In this document: in pieces, positions 51,753 to 60,216 of the stretch
How positions within the stretch are numbered: the stretch's first letter is position 1
Layout of the letters: each line of letters opens with the position of its first letter
Assembly: GCA_934320655.1 (NCBI GenBank)
Contig: CAKRFN010000003.1
Coordinates: forward strand, 232,763 to 296,762
Direction: 5' to 3'
Source: an uncultured Eubacterium sp.
GTDB taxonomy: Bacteria; Bacillota; Clostridia; Lachnospirales; Lachnospiraceae
DNA length: 64,000 nt
Translations under genes and position numbers: made by a program
The notes under the pieces: model-generated
Seen by the model: only the letters and a program-made list of their open reading frames with translations
Database searches by the model: none
Told to the model about the DNA's origin: nothing

Positions 51753-52837
51753 TCATCAAGTCGATTGAATTAAAAAATTTTAGAAATTACGAGCAGCTTC
51801 AGATCAATTTCGATGCTGAGACAAATATTCTGTTCGGGGATAATGCGCAGGGAAAGACGAATATTTTAGAGTCTGCCTATGTCAGTGCCACGACCAAGTC
51901 GCACAAGGGCAGCCGTGATAAAGAAATGATCCGCTTCGGTGAGGACGAGGCACATATCCGCACGATTGTCTGCAAACGCGATCAGGATTACCAGATCGAC
52001 CTGCATTTGAAGAAAAACCGTGCAAAGGGGATCGCTGTGAATCAGGTGCCGATCAAAAAAGCATCCGATCTGTTCGGAATCTTAAATATTATCCTGTTTT
52101 CTCCGGAGGATCTGAATATTATCAAGGACGGACCGACAGAGAGAAGAAGATTTCTTGATTTAGAGCTGTGTCAGTTGGATAAAATATATTTATCTGATCT
52201 GACTGCTTACAATAAAGTTTTAAAACAGCGGAATACATTGTTGAAAGACATGATTTATCGTCCGGATCTCAAAGATACGCTTTCTATCTGGGATGAGCAG
52301 CTCGTGGAATACGGCAAACGCATCATCCGCAGGCGGCAGGAGTTTATCGCGGAGCTGCATGAGGTTGTGCAGGATATCCACTCAAAACTGTCCGGCAACC
52401 GTGAATTATTAACACTTCGCTACGAGCCTAGTGTGGAAAGCATGTTTTTTCAGGATGAGCTGTTCCGCGCGAGTGACCGTGACCGGAAGCTGTGTCAGAC
52501 TTCGGTCGGGCCGCACCGCGATGATATTTCATTTTTACTCGGTGATATTGATATCCGCAAATTCGGATCTCAGGGTCAGCAGCGGACGGCAGCACTTTCT
52601 CTGAAATTATCGGAGATCGAGCTGGTCAAGCGGTCGATCAAGGATACGCCTGTGTTACTGCTGGACGATGTACTCTCGGAACTTGATTCCAATCGTCAGA
52701 ACTATTTATTGAATAGTATACACGATATCCAGACAATTATTACATGTACCGGTCTGGATGAATTTGTAAAAAATAAATTCCGGATTCACCGGATCTTTCA
52801 GGTGACAGACGGAACAGTTGCTTTGTTAGAAGAATAA
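51749..52837 (+). CDS. recF: DNA replication/repair protein RecF
   Basis: 362 residues. An SMC-like ATPase with Walker A FGDNAQGKTNILESAY (about 30-45), signature FGSQGQQRTAALSLKLSEIE and Walker B VLLLDDVLSELD. It loads RecA at gaps. Its start overlaps yaaA (ATGA), so translation is coupled. Confidence 0.96.
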   Translation: MIIKSIELKNFRNYEQLQINFDAETNILFGDNAQGKTNILESAYVSATTKSHKGSRDKEMIRFGEDEAHIRTIVCKRDQDYQIDLHLKKNRAKGIAVNQVPIKKASDLFGILNIILFSPEDLNIIKDGPTERRRFLDLELCQLDKIYLSDLTAYNKVLKQRNTLLKDMIYRPDLKDTLSIWDEQLVEYGKRIIRRRQEFIAELHEVVQDIHSKLSGNRELLTLRYEPSVESMFFQDELFRASDRDRKLCQTSVGPHRDDISFLLGDIDIRKFGSQGQQRTAALSLKLSEIELVKRSIKDTPVLLLDDVLSELDSNRQNYLLNSIHDIQTIITCTGLDEFVKNKFRIHRIFQVTDGTVALLEE

Positions 52838-52893
52838 CGTATCTGATTCAGATATTCAGTTCAGGTATTCAGATACGAAATGGAGGTTTTTTT

Positions 52894-54816
52894 ATGGCCA
52901 ATCAGGAATATGGTGCAGATCAAATTCAGATTTTAGAGGGATTGGAGGCAGTCAGAAAGCGCCCCGGTATGTATATCGGCAGCACTTCCTCACGCGGTCT
53001 TCATCACCTTGTTTATGAGATCGTGGATAATTCTGTCGATGAGGCGCTTGCCGGCTATTGTAAAAATATCGAGGTTGTGATCAATCCCGGAAATACGATT
53101 ACGGTTACTGATGACGGGCGTGGTATTCCGACCGGAATCAATCACAAATCCGGCAAACCGGCAGTTGAGGTCGTATTTACCGTCCTGCATGCCGGAGGAA
53201 AGTTCGGCGGTGGAGGATATAAGGTATCCGGCGGACTTCACGGCGTGGGCGCATCTGTTGTAAATGCACTGTCTAATTGGCTGGAGGTAGAAATTTTCCG
53301 TGAGGGAAAGATCTATAAGCAGCGCTATGAGCGCGGAAAAGTCATGTATCCGTTAGAGATTTCCGGTGTGTGTGAGCCGGAAAAGACTGGAACAAAGGTC
53401 ACATTCCAGCCTGACGATACGATTTTTGAGGAGACCGAATACGATTTCGATACGTTAAAGCAGCGTCTGCGTGAGACCGCATTTTTGACAAAAGGACTCC
53501 ATATCACGCTGCGCGATGAGCGTAACAGTGAGGAGCTGATCGAGCGCGATTTCCATTATGCGGGTGGTATCAAGGAGTTTGTTACCTATCTGAACAAGAG
53601 CAAGGAAGCGCTGTATCCCGATGTTATTTACTGTGAGGGAAAACGCGATAAAGTATACGTGGAAGTGGCTTTCCAGCACAATGACGGTTATAACGACGGT
53701 ACTTACAGCTTTGTCAATAATATTATTACGCCCGAGGGTGGTACGCATCTTGCAGGTTTCCGGAATGCGATCACAAAGACATTCAATAACTATGCAAGAC
53801 AGAATAAGATCTTGAAAGATAATGATCCCGCACTTTCCGGAGACGATATCCGTGAGGGACTGACTGCGATCATCAGTATCAAGATCGAGGAGCCGCAGTT
53901 TGAGGGACAGACAAAGCAGAAATTAGGAAATAGCGAAGCCCGCGGCGCGGTAGACAGCGTTGTGAGTGAACAGTTGACCTATTATTTAGAGCAGAATCCG
54001 ACAGTGGCAAAAACGATCTGCGAAAAATCGCTGCTTGCGCAGCGAGCAAGGGAAGCAGCCCGCAAGGCGCGTGACCTCACAAGACGTAAAACGGCTCTGG
54101 AAGGTATGTCACTGCCCGGAAAATTAGCCGATTGTTCGGATAAAAATCCGAAAAACTGTGAGATCTTTATCGTTGAGGGAGATTCCGCGGGCGGTTCGGC
54201 AAAGACTGCGCGCAGCCGCGCGACACAGGCGATTCTTCCGCTGCGCGGAAAGATCCTGAATGTAGAAAAAGCGAGACTTGACCGTATTTACGAAAATGCG
54301 GAGATCAAAGCGATGATCACTGCATTCGGTACAGGTATCCATGATGATTTTGATATTTCAAAGCTCCGCTATGACAAAATTATTATTATGACGGATGCCG
54401 ATGTGGACGGTGCGCATATTGCGACACTGATGCTGACGTTTTTATATCGTTTCATGCCGGAGCTGATCAAGCAGGGACATGTATATCTTGCAACACCTCC
54501 GCTTTACAAGGTGGAGAAAAATAAAAATATCTGGTATGCATATTCCGATGAGGAATTAAACAGTATTCTCGTGGAAGTCGGCCGTGACGGAAATAACAAG
54601 ATCCAGCGTTATAAGGGACTCGGTGAGATGGATGCTGACCAGCTCTGGGAGACTACCATGGATCCCGAAAAGCGTATTTTGAAACGTGTGATCTACAACG
54701 AGGAAGCTGCATCGGAGATTGATCTGACCTTTGATACATTGATGGGCGACAAAGTAGAGCCGCGCCGTGAATTTATCGAATTGAATGCAAAATATGTACA
54801 GAATTTAGATATTTAG
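52894..54816 (+). CDS. gyrB: DNA gyrase subunit B
   Basis: 640 residues. The GHKL ATPase contains VYEIVDNSVDEALAGY, VTDDGRGIPTG and SGGLHGVGASVVNALS. The transducer follows, then the TOPRIM domain with FIVEGDSAGGSAKTARSR and MTDADVDGAHIATLMLTFLY. It ends in the normal gyrase B tail (EPRREFIELNAKYVQNLDI). It supplies ATP-driven negative supercoiling with GyrA. GGAGG precedes the start. Confidence 0.97.
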   Translation: MANQEYGADQIQILEGLEAVRKRPGMYIGSTSSRGLHHLVYEIVDNSVDEALAGYCKNIEVVINPGNTITVTDDGRGIPTGINHKSGKPAVEVVFTVLHAGGKFGGGGYKVSGGLHGVGASVVNALSNWLEVEIFREGKIYKQRYERGKVMYPLEISGVCEPEKTGTKVTFQPDDTIFEETEYDFDTLKQRLRETAFLTKGLHITLRDERNSEELIERDFHYAGGIKEFVTYLNKSKEALYPDVIYCEGKRDKVYVEVAFQHNDGYNDGTYSFVNNIITPEGGTHLAGFRNAITKTFNNYARQNKILKDNDPALSGDDIREGLTAIISIKIEEPQFEGQTKQKLGNSEARGAVDSVVSEQLTYYLEQNPTVAKTICEKSLLAQRAREAARKARDLTRRKTALEGMSLPGKLADCSDKNPKNCEIFIVEGDSAGGSAKTARSRATQAILPLRGKILNVEKARLDRIYENAEIKAMITAFGTGIHDDFDISKLRYDKIIIMTDADVDGAHIATLMLTFLYRFMPELIKQGHVYLATPPLYKVEKNKNIWYAYSDEELNSILVEVGRDGNNKIQRYKGLGEMDADQLWETTMDPEKRILKRVIYNEEAASEIDLTFDTLMGDKVEPRREFIELNAKYVQNLDI

Positions 54817-54829
54817 TCAGGAGGAAAGG

Positions 54830-57358
54830 ATGGAAGATAATATTTTTGATCAGATCCACGACGTTGATCTGAAAAAAACTATGGAGACTTCTTACATTGA
54901 TTATGCGATGAGCGTCATTGCGTCTCGTGCACTTCCTGATGTGAGAGATGGTTTAAAACCGGTTCAGCGCCGCGTTCTCTATTCGATGATCGAGCTGAAC
55001 AATGGGCCTGACAAGCCGCACCGTAAATGTGCGCGTATTGTCGGTGATACAATGGGTAAATATCACCCGCATGGTGACAGCTCGATTTACGGAGCACTTG
55101 TCAACATGGCACAGGAATGGTCGACCCGTTATCCACTGGTAGACGGACATGGTAACTTTGGATCTGTGGATGGCGACGGTGCCGCTGCGATGCGATATAC
55201 TGAGGCGCGTCTGTCGAAAATCTCCATGGAGATGCTGGCAGACATCAATAAAAATACAGTTGATTTCAAACCAAACTTTGATGAGACAGAAAAAGAGCCG
55301 GTTGTGCTCCCTTCCCGTTATCCGAATCTGCTCGTAAACGGTACGACAGGTATCGCGGTCGGTATGGCGACCAACATCCCGCCGCACAATCTGCGTGAGA
55401 CGATCGGAGCAGTTGTCCGTATTATCGATAACCAGATCGAAGATAAAAATACAGAGATCGAAGAACTGTTGTCAATCATGAAAGGACCTGATTTTCCGAC
55501 CGGCGGTATGATTCTCGGCACTTCCGGTATCGAGGAATCTTATCGTACCGGTCGTGGAAAGATCCGCGTGCGTGCGATCACAGATATTGAGCCGATGAAC
55601 AACGGTAAAAACCGGATTGTTGTCACCGAATTGCCTTATATGGTCAACAAGGCACGGCTCATCGAAAAGATTGCGGAATTAGTAAAGGATAAGCGCATCG
55701 ATGGAATCACCGAGCTGCGCGACGAGTCTAACCGTCAGGGTATGCGTATCTGTATTGAGCTGCGCAAGGATGTCAATCCGAATATTGTATTAAACCAGTT
55801 ATTCAAGCACACACAGATGCAGGATACATTCGGTGTGATTATGCTGGCTCTGGTTGATAACCAGCCGAAGGTGCTCAATTTATTTGAGGTACTGAACTAT
55901 TACCTGATCCATCAGGAAGATGTTGTCACCAGACGAACTAAATTTGACCTGAATAAAGCAGAAGAACGTGCACATATTTTACAGGGTCTTCTGGTTGCCC
56001 TCGACCATATCGATGAGGTGATCAGTATTATCCGCAGCAGTCAGACGACTCCGGAGGCAAAGACCCGCCTGATCGAGCGCTTTGCATTTTCTGAGGCACA
56101 GGCGCAGGCGATCGTCGATATGCGTCTGCGTACATTGACAGGCTTGGAGCGCGAAAAGCTGCAGGCAGAATATGATGCGCTGATGAAGCAGATCGAGGAG
56201 CTCAAAGCGATTCTTGCAGATCCGAAAAAGCTGCTCGGCGTGATCAAGTCGGAATTATTGGAGATCTCCGATAAATACGGTGATGAGCGCAGAACTTCCA
56301 TCGGATATGATGAATTTGATATTTCGATGGAGGACATGATCCCTGTCACCAATACCGTGATCACCATGACAAAGCTTGGTTACATTAAGCGCATGAGTGT
56401 GGATAATTTCAAGGCACAGAATCGTGGCGGCAAAGGTATCAAGGGCATGGAGACGATCGATGATGATTATATCGAGGAGTTGCTGATGACGACTTCCCAT
56501 AATTACCTCATGTTCTTTACAAACTTCGGACGGGTCTACCGTATGAAAGCATATGAGATCCCTGAAGCAAGCCGTACCGCGAGAGGAACTGCAATTATTA
56601 ACCTCTTGCAGCTGCTTCCAGAGGAAAAAATTACAGCGGTGATTCCGATTAAGGAATACAATGACCATGAGTATCTGTTTATGGCAACCAGAAAAGGTAT
56701 TGTCAAGAAAACATCAATTACGGAATATGCAAATATCCGGAAAAACGGTCTGACCGCAATCAATCTGCGCGAGGACGACGAGCTGATCGAGGTAAAGAAA
56801 ACAGACGACAGTAAGGATATTTTCCTTGTTACGAAATACGGTCAGTGTATCCGTTTCCATGAGACGGATGTGAGAAAGACCGGTCGTGCATCGATGGGTG
56901 TCATCGGTATGAATCTCGCCGATGGCGATGAAGTTGTCGGTATGCAGCTCAATACACAGGGTGATTCCCTGATGATTGTTTCCGCAAAGGGTCTCGGAAA
57001 ATGCACGATGATGGATGAATTTACCGCACAGAACCGTGGCGGAAAGGGTATTAAGTGCTACAAGATCACCGGAAAAACTGGAAATATCGTCGGTGTAAAG
57101 GCAGTCAACAGAGACGATGAAATGATGCTCATTACGACAGAAGGCATTATTATCCGCATCCGCGTGAGTGATACTGCATTACTTGGACGAATTACCTCTG
57201 GTGTGAAGCTCATGAACCTTAAGGACGATGTTGTGATTGCAAGTATTGCGAAAGTGCGCGAGGATAAGTCGCTGATTCAGAGTGAAGAAGATAATGAAGA
57301 AAATACAGGAGAATCAGAATCCGAAACGGAGGAAAGCGACGAGAAAACGGAATCATAA
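54830..57358 (+). CDS. gyrA: DNA gyrase subunit A
   Basis: 842 residues. The breakage-reunion domain carries YHPHGDSSIY and the catalytic tyrosine Y123 in AMRYTEARLS. The coiled-coil gate follows, then a C-terminal beta-pinwheel with GyrA boxes (QNRGGKGIKGM and QNRGGKGIKCY). An acidic Glu/Ser tail ends the protein. At the quinolone-contact positions the serine equivalent to E. coli Ser83 is kept, while the Asp87 equivalent is Gly88. It follows gyrB after 13 bases. Confidence 0.97.
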   Translation: MEDNIFDQIHDVDLKKTMETSYIDYAMSVIASRALPDVRDGLKPVQRRVLYSMIELNNGPDKPHRKCARIVGDTMGKYHPHGDSSIYGALVNMAQEWSTRYPLVDGHGNFGSVDGDGAAAMRYTEARLSKISMEMLADINKNTVDFKPNFDETEKEPVVLPSRYPNLLVNGTTGIAVGMATNIPPHNLRETIGAVVRIIDNQIEDKNTEIEELLSIMKGPDFPTGGMILGTSGIEESYRTGRGKIRVRAITDIEPMNNGKNRIVVTELPYMVNKARLIEKIAELVKDKRIDGITELRDESNRQGMRICIELRKDVNPNIVLNQLFKHTQMQDTFGVIMLALVDNQPKVLNLFEVLNYYLIHQEDVVTRRTKFDLNKAEERAHILQGLLVALDHIDEVISIIRSSQTTPEAKTRLIERFAFSEAQAQAIVDMRLRTLTGLEREKLQAEYDALMKQIEELKAILADPKKLLGVIKSELLEISDKYGDERRTSIGYDEFDISMEDMIPVTNTVITMTKLGYIKRMSVDNFKAQNRGGKGIKGMETIDDDYIEELLMTTSHNYLMFFTNFGRVYRMKAYEIPEASRTARGTAIINLLQLLPEEKITAVIPIKEYNDHEYLFMATRKGIVKKTSITEYANIRKNGLTAINLREDDELIEVKKTDDSKDIFLVTKYGQCIRFHETDVRKTGRASMGVIGMNLADGDEVVGMQLNTQGDSLMIVSAKGLGKCTMMDEFTAQNRGGKGIKCYKITGKTGNIVGVKAVNRDDEMMLITTEGIIIRIRVSDTALLGRITSGVKLMNLKDDVVIASIAKVREDKSLIQSEEDNEENTGESESETEESDEKTES

Positions 57359-57381
57359 ATCATTGAAGTAAAATAAAAAGC

Positions 57382-57419
57382 AAAAACGAGAGTACCTTTC
57401 AGCTGGTATTCTCGTTTTT
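57382..57419 (+). terminator. Terminator of the dnaA-gyrA region
   Basis: A 15-base stem AAAAACGAGAgTACC / GGTAtTCTCGTTTTT with an eight-base loop and a T run, 23 bases after the gyrA stop. Confidence 0.85.
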
Positions 57420-57478
57420 CATGCAAAAGGTGCTTGTGAAACTATGACCTGACCTCATGTAAAAATAAAGGAGACCAT

Positions 57479-58321
57479 ATGAGAACAATACATACAGACG
57501 AGATTATAAAAACAATCCGCCAGATGTGCATAGACGCGAACCTGCATCTGTCAGACGATGTGAAAACTGCGATCTGTCAGGCGGCGGACACCGAACAGTC
57601 GCCGATCGGCAAAAAAATACTCGGACAACTTCAAGAAAATATGGATATTGCCGCAAACGAGGACATTCCGATCTGTCAGGATACCGGTATGGCAGTCGTA
57701 TTTTTGAAAATCGGACAGGATCTGCATATCGAAGGCATGAATCTGGAAGATGCTGTCAACGAGGGCATTCGTCAGGGATATGTGGACGGATACCTCAGAA
57801 AATCCGTTGTGCGCGACCCGCTACAGCGGGAAAACACAAAAGACAACACACCGGGAATTATCCACTATACAATCGTTCCGGGAGAGCAGTTCACGATCAC
57901 GGTTGCCCCGAAAGGCTTCGGAAGTGAAAATATGAGCCGTGTGTTCATGTTGAAGCCTGCCGATGGCATCGAAGGTGTTAAAGATGCGATTTTAGGTGCA
58001 GTCAGAGATGCAGGACCGAATGCGTGTCCTCCGATGGTTGTCGGAGTCGGCATCGGTGGAGACTTTGAGAAATGCGCGATCATGGCAAAACAGGCGTTGA
58101 CGCGAAATCTCAATGAACGCTCCGAGATTCCTTATGTGAAAGAGCTCGAAGAAGAAATGTTAGAGAAGATCAATCGTCTCGGTATCGGACCCGGCGGACT
58201 CGGCGGTACAACGACAGCGCTTGCCGTCAATATCAATACCTATCCGACACATATTGCCGGACTTCCGGTTGCAGTCAACATCTGTTGTCATGTTGACCGC
58301 CATGTGACAGTAGTCTTATAG
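57479..58321 (+). CDS. fumA: Fumarate hydratase class I, alpha subunit
   Basis: 280 residues. This is the N-terminal module of 4Fe-4S fumarases and tartrate dehydratases. The cluster cysteines lie in PICQDTGMAVVFLK, DAGPNACPPMVVGVGIGG and VNICCHVDRHVTV. The RENTKDNTPGIIHY segment is conserved in the alpha subunit. Together with the beta subunit it interconverts fumarate and malate and is oxygen-sensitive, as expected in an anaerobe. L-tartrate dehydratase is the main alternative. An AAGGAG ribosome site is present. Confidence 0.88.
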   Translation: MRTIHTDEIIKTIRQMCIDANLHLSDDVKTAICQAADTEQSPIGKKILGQLQENMDIAANEDIPICQDTGMAVVFLKIGQDLHIEGMNLEDAVNEGIRQGYVDGYLRKSVVRDPLQRENTKDNTPGIIHYTIVPGEQFTITVAPKGFGSENMSRVFMLKPADGIEGVKDAILGAVRDAGPNACPPMVVGVGIGGDFEKCAIMAKQALTRNLNERSEIPYVKELEEEMLEKINRLGIGPGGLGGTTTALAVNINTYPTHIAGLPVAVNICCHVDRHVTVVL

Positions 58322-58340
58322 AACAGGAGAAATGATTGTT

Positions 58341-58892
58341 ATGGATAAATATATTACAACTCCGATCACAGAAAACATAACAAAGGATCTGCATGCCGGC
58401 GATTCGGTATTTATCAGCGGAACGATCTATGTTGCGCGGGATGCCGCACACAAGCGCATGATCGAGGCACTTGACCGCGGAGAGGAATTACCGATCGATA
58501 TCAAGGATGCGACCATTTATTATATGGGACCTTCCCCTGCGCGTGAAGGTCAGATCATCGGTTCCGCAGGCCCGACCACGGCAAGCCGTATGGACAAATA
58601 TGCTCCGCGGCTCATGGATCTCGGCGGGAAAGCGATGATCGCAAAAGGAAAACGGTCTCCACAGGTCATCGATGCGATCGTCCGCAATCATGGTGTCTAT
58701 TTTGCCGCGATCGGTGGCGCCGGAGCACTCATTTCAAAATGCATTAAAAAATCAGAGGTGATCTGCTATGAGGATCTCGGCGCAGAGGCGATCCGCAGGC
58801 TTGAGGTAGAAAATCTTCCGGCAATCGTTGTCATCGACAGTGAGGGAAACAATCTGTACGAGACTGCGATACTGGAATATCAAACGATTTAA
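58341..58892 (+). CDS. fumB: Fumarate hydratase class I, beta subunit
   Basis: 183 residues. The C-terminal swivelling module of class I fumarase: ITKDLHAGDSVFISGTIYVA, GPSPAREGQIIGSAGPTTAS, RMDKYAPRLMDLGGKAMIAKG and FAAIGGAGALIS. It follows the alpha subunit after 19 bases. An ATG at 58332 is in frame but only two bases from GGAG; the ATG at 58341 is chosen for its more usual spacing. Its stop nearly touches the broken PucR gene on the other strand. Confidence 0.88.
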   Translation: MDKYITTPITENITKDLHAGDSVFISGTIYVARDAAHKRMIEALDRGEELPIDIKDATIYYMGPSPAREGQIIGSAGPTTASRMDKYAPRLMDLGGKAMIAKGKRSPQVIDAIVRNHGVYFAAIGGAGALISKCIKKSEVICYEDLGAEAIRRLEVENLPAIVVIDSEGNNLYETAILEYQTI

Positions 58893-58894
58893 AA

Positions 58895-59719
58895 TCATAG
58901 CATGTCTAAAAGCATAAAGCCAATGGATAACTGGAGGCGGCTGTCTAAAGATGACAGATCGATGTCAAGCAGGCTTTCCACACGGGAAAGCTTGTAGTTG
59001 ATCGTATTTCTGTGAAGATACAGCTCATCGGCAGTTTCTTTCACGCTTCCATTGTGCTTTAAGTAAGTGCGAAGTACGGTTGCCAGATCGGATTGATTTT
59101 TCTCATCATAGAGAATCAGAGGCTCAACCGTCCGCTCATAGTATTCAGTCATGATCTCCTTATCTTCAATTCCCATTAACAGCTTATAGATCCCCATATC
59201 CGAATAGAAAATCAGATCCTGGTCAATTTTTGCTTTTTCCTGCAATTTCTGAATGGATTTTGCCTGATAATAGCTCTTGTAGAGGCATCGGATACTTTTT
59301 GTCAATCGTCCGCAGCCCATAGTAAAGTGCTCATTTTTAATGAGTGAATGCCTGATATGGGAACGGGTGTCATTGATAATCTCGCGCAATTCATCCTCTG
59401 ATTTGTTTGCTGCGATCACCAATATTTCCTGTTCATGTAAAAAAACCGCACAATTCTGATAGTGATGATAGATATATGCATCGATACTTTCTGACAGCGC
59501 TTCCAGACGTCTTAGAAAATCCGCATGACCTCTGCAAGATGTATTTTCCACGGTATAACAAATAAAGGGAAGGAATGTTCATTGCAGAAAATCAGATGCT
59601 TCCATTGTCTCTACCATATGTACCCAGCTGACCAGACGATTCATGCCATCCTTTCCGGCAATGAGTGTTACATCTATATGTGAAACCTTTTGTATCAGTC
59701 TTTGTAATTGTACCGCCAT
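58895..59719 (-). pseudogene. PucR-family regulator, interrupted and internally deleted
   Basis: From ATG 59719 the frame encodes the start of a purine-catabolism regulatory domain (VSHIDVTLIAGKDGMNRLVS, then WVHMVETMEASDFLQ) and meets TGA at 59579. In the same frame it resumes as the GGDEF-like middle and the C-terminal helix-turn-helix (LKHNGSVKETADELYLHRNT, then INYKLSRVESLLDIDL) to 58895. Most of the sensor domain (about 80-150 residues between) is missing. Such regulators control purine, pyrimidine or ureide catabolism, matching the genes to the right. The C-terminal half alone might still bind DNA if translated from an internal start, but no good ribosome site is seen. Confidence 0.75.
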
Positions 59720-59741
59720 ATACTCACACCTTTCTGATATC

Positions 59742-59806
59742 TTGTGCTGCAGCACAAAGTAAATTGTACTACAGTCCATTGTTTTCTCTTTTTGCCCGAT
59801 TATAAT
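59742..59806 (+). promoter_or_regulatory. Promoter of catabolic cluster with 16-bp palindrome
   Basis: TTGTGCTGCAGCACAA (59742-59757) is a perfect 16-base palindrome between the divergent PucR gene and the catabolic genes. TTGTTT (59779-59784), 16 bases, and TATAAT (59801-59806) follow toward the right. The palindrome is a natural operator for the PucR-type regulator. The -10 box lies just five bases before the surviving hydantoinase codons, so the deletion has left a promoter at the junction. Confidence 0.6.
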
Positions 59807-59810
59807 AGGT

Positions 59811-60203
59811 CATAACAAAAATGATTTTACCAAAATTCCGAATGGCTGTGCCGGTGTTGAGAATCTCTATCCGTACATGCTTTCGGCTGCCAATGACGGA
59901 AAATTGTCCTATGAGCGAGTCGTAGAGGTATGTGCGACAAATGTGGCGAAGATCTTCGGCTGCGAGGATAAAGGTGCGATCGCGGTAGGAAAGGATGCGG
60001 ATCTTGTGATTTATGATCCGGATAAGGATTTTACGGTCAGCGTAGAAAACATGCATTCTGATTATGACCATACGATCTGGGAAGGCAAGAAGCTTCACGG
60101 ATATCCGGTTCAGACCTATCTGCGTGGCAAACTTGTATATAATGACGGAGAATATGTAGGTCATGCGGGTATGGGAAATTATGTAAAGCGTATACCCAGA
60201 TAA
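59811..60203 (+). pseudogene. Dihydropyrimidinase / hydantoinase, C-terminal fragment
   Basis: From about 59811 the frame reads HNKNDFTKIPNGCAGVENLY, then PYMLSAANDGKLSYERVVEV...GAIAVGKDADLVIYDPDK. This is the last quarter of a D-hydantoinase/dihydropyrimidinase amidohydrolase. The first 330 or so residues, including all metal-binding histidines and the carboxylated lysine, are missing, and there is no ribosome site in front of the piece. It cannot be an enzyme. The complete gene would have opened the ring of dihydrouracil between PreA and the M20 ureidohydrolase encoded next. Confidence 0.82.
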
Positions 60204-60216
60204 GAAGGAGGACACG

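Noticed and set aside
57432..57460. A GACCTCAT sequence near the gyrA terminator as a third copy of the parA-flanking element
   Set aside because: Only eight bases match the element end, with no partner arm or shared core.
59769..60215. A 148-codon minus-strand frame over the hydantoinase fragment
   Set aside because: It is antisense to a stretch with clear hydantoinase similarity and shows no domain of its own.
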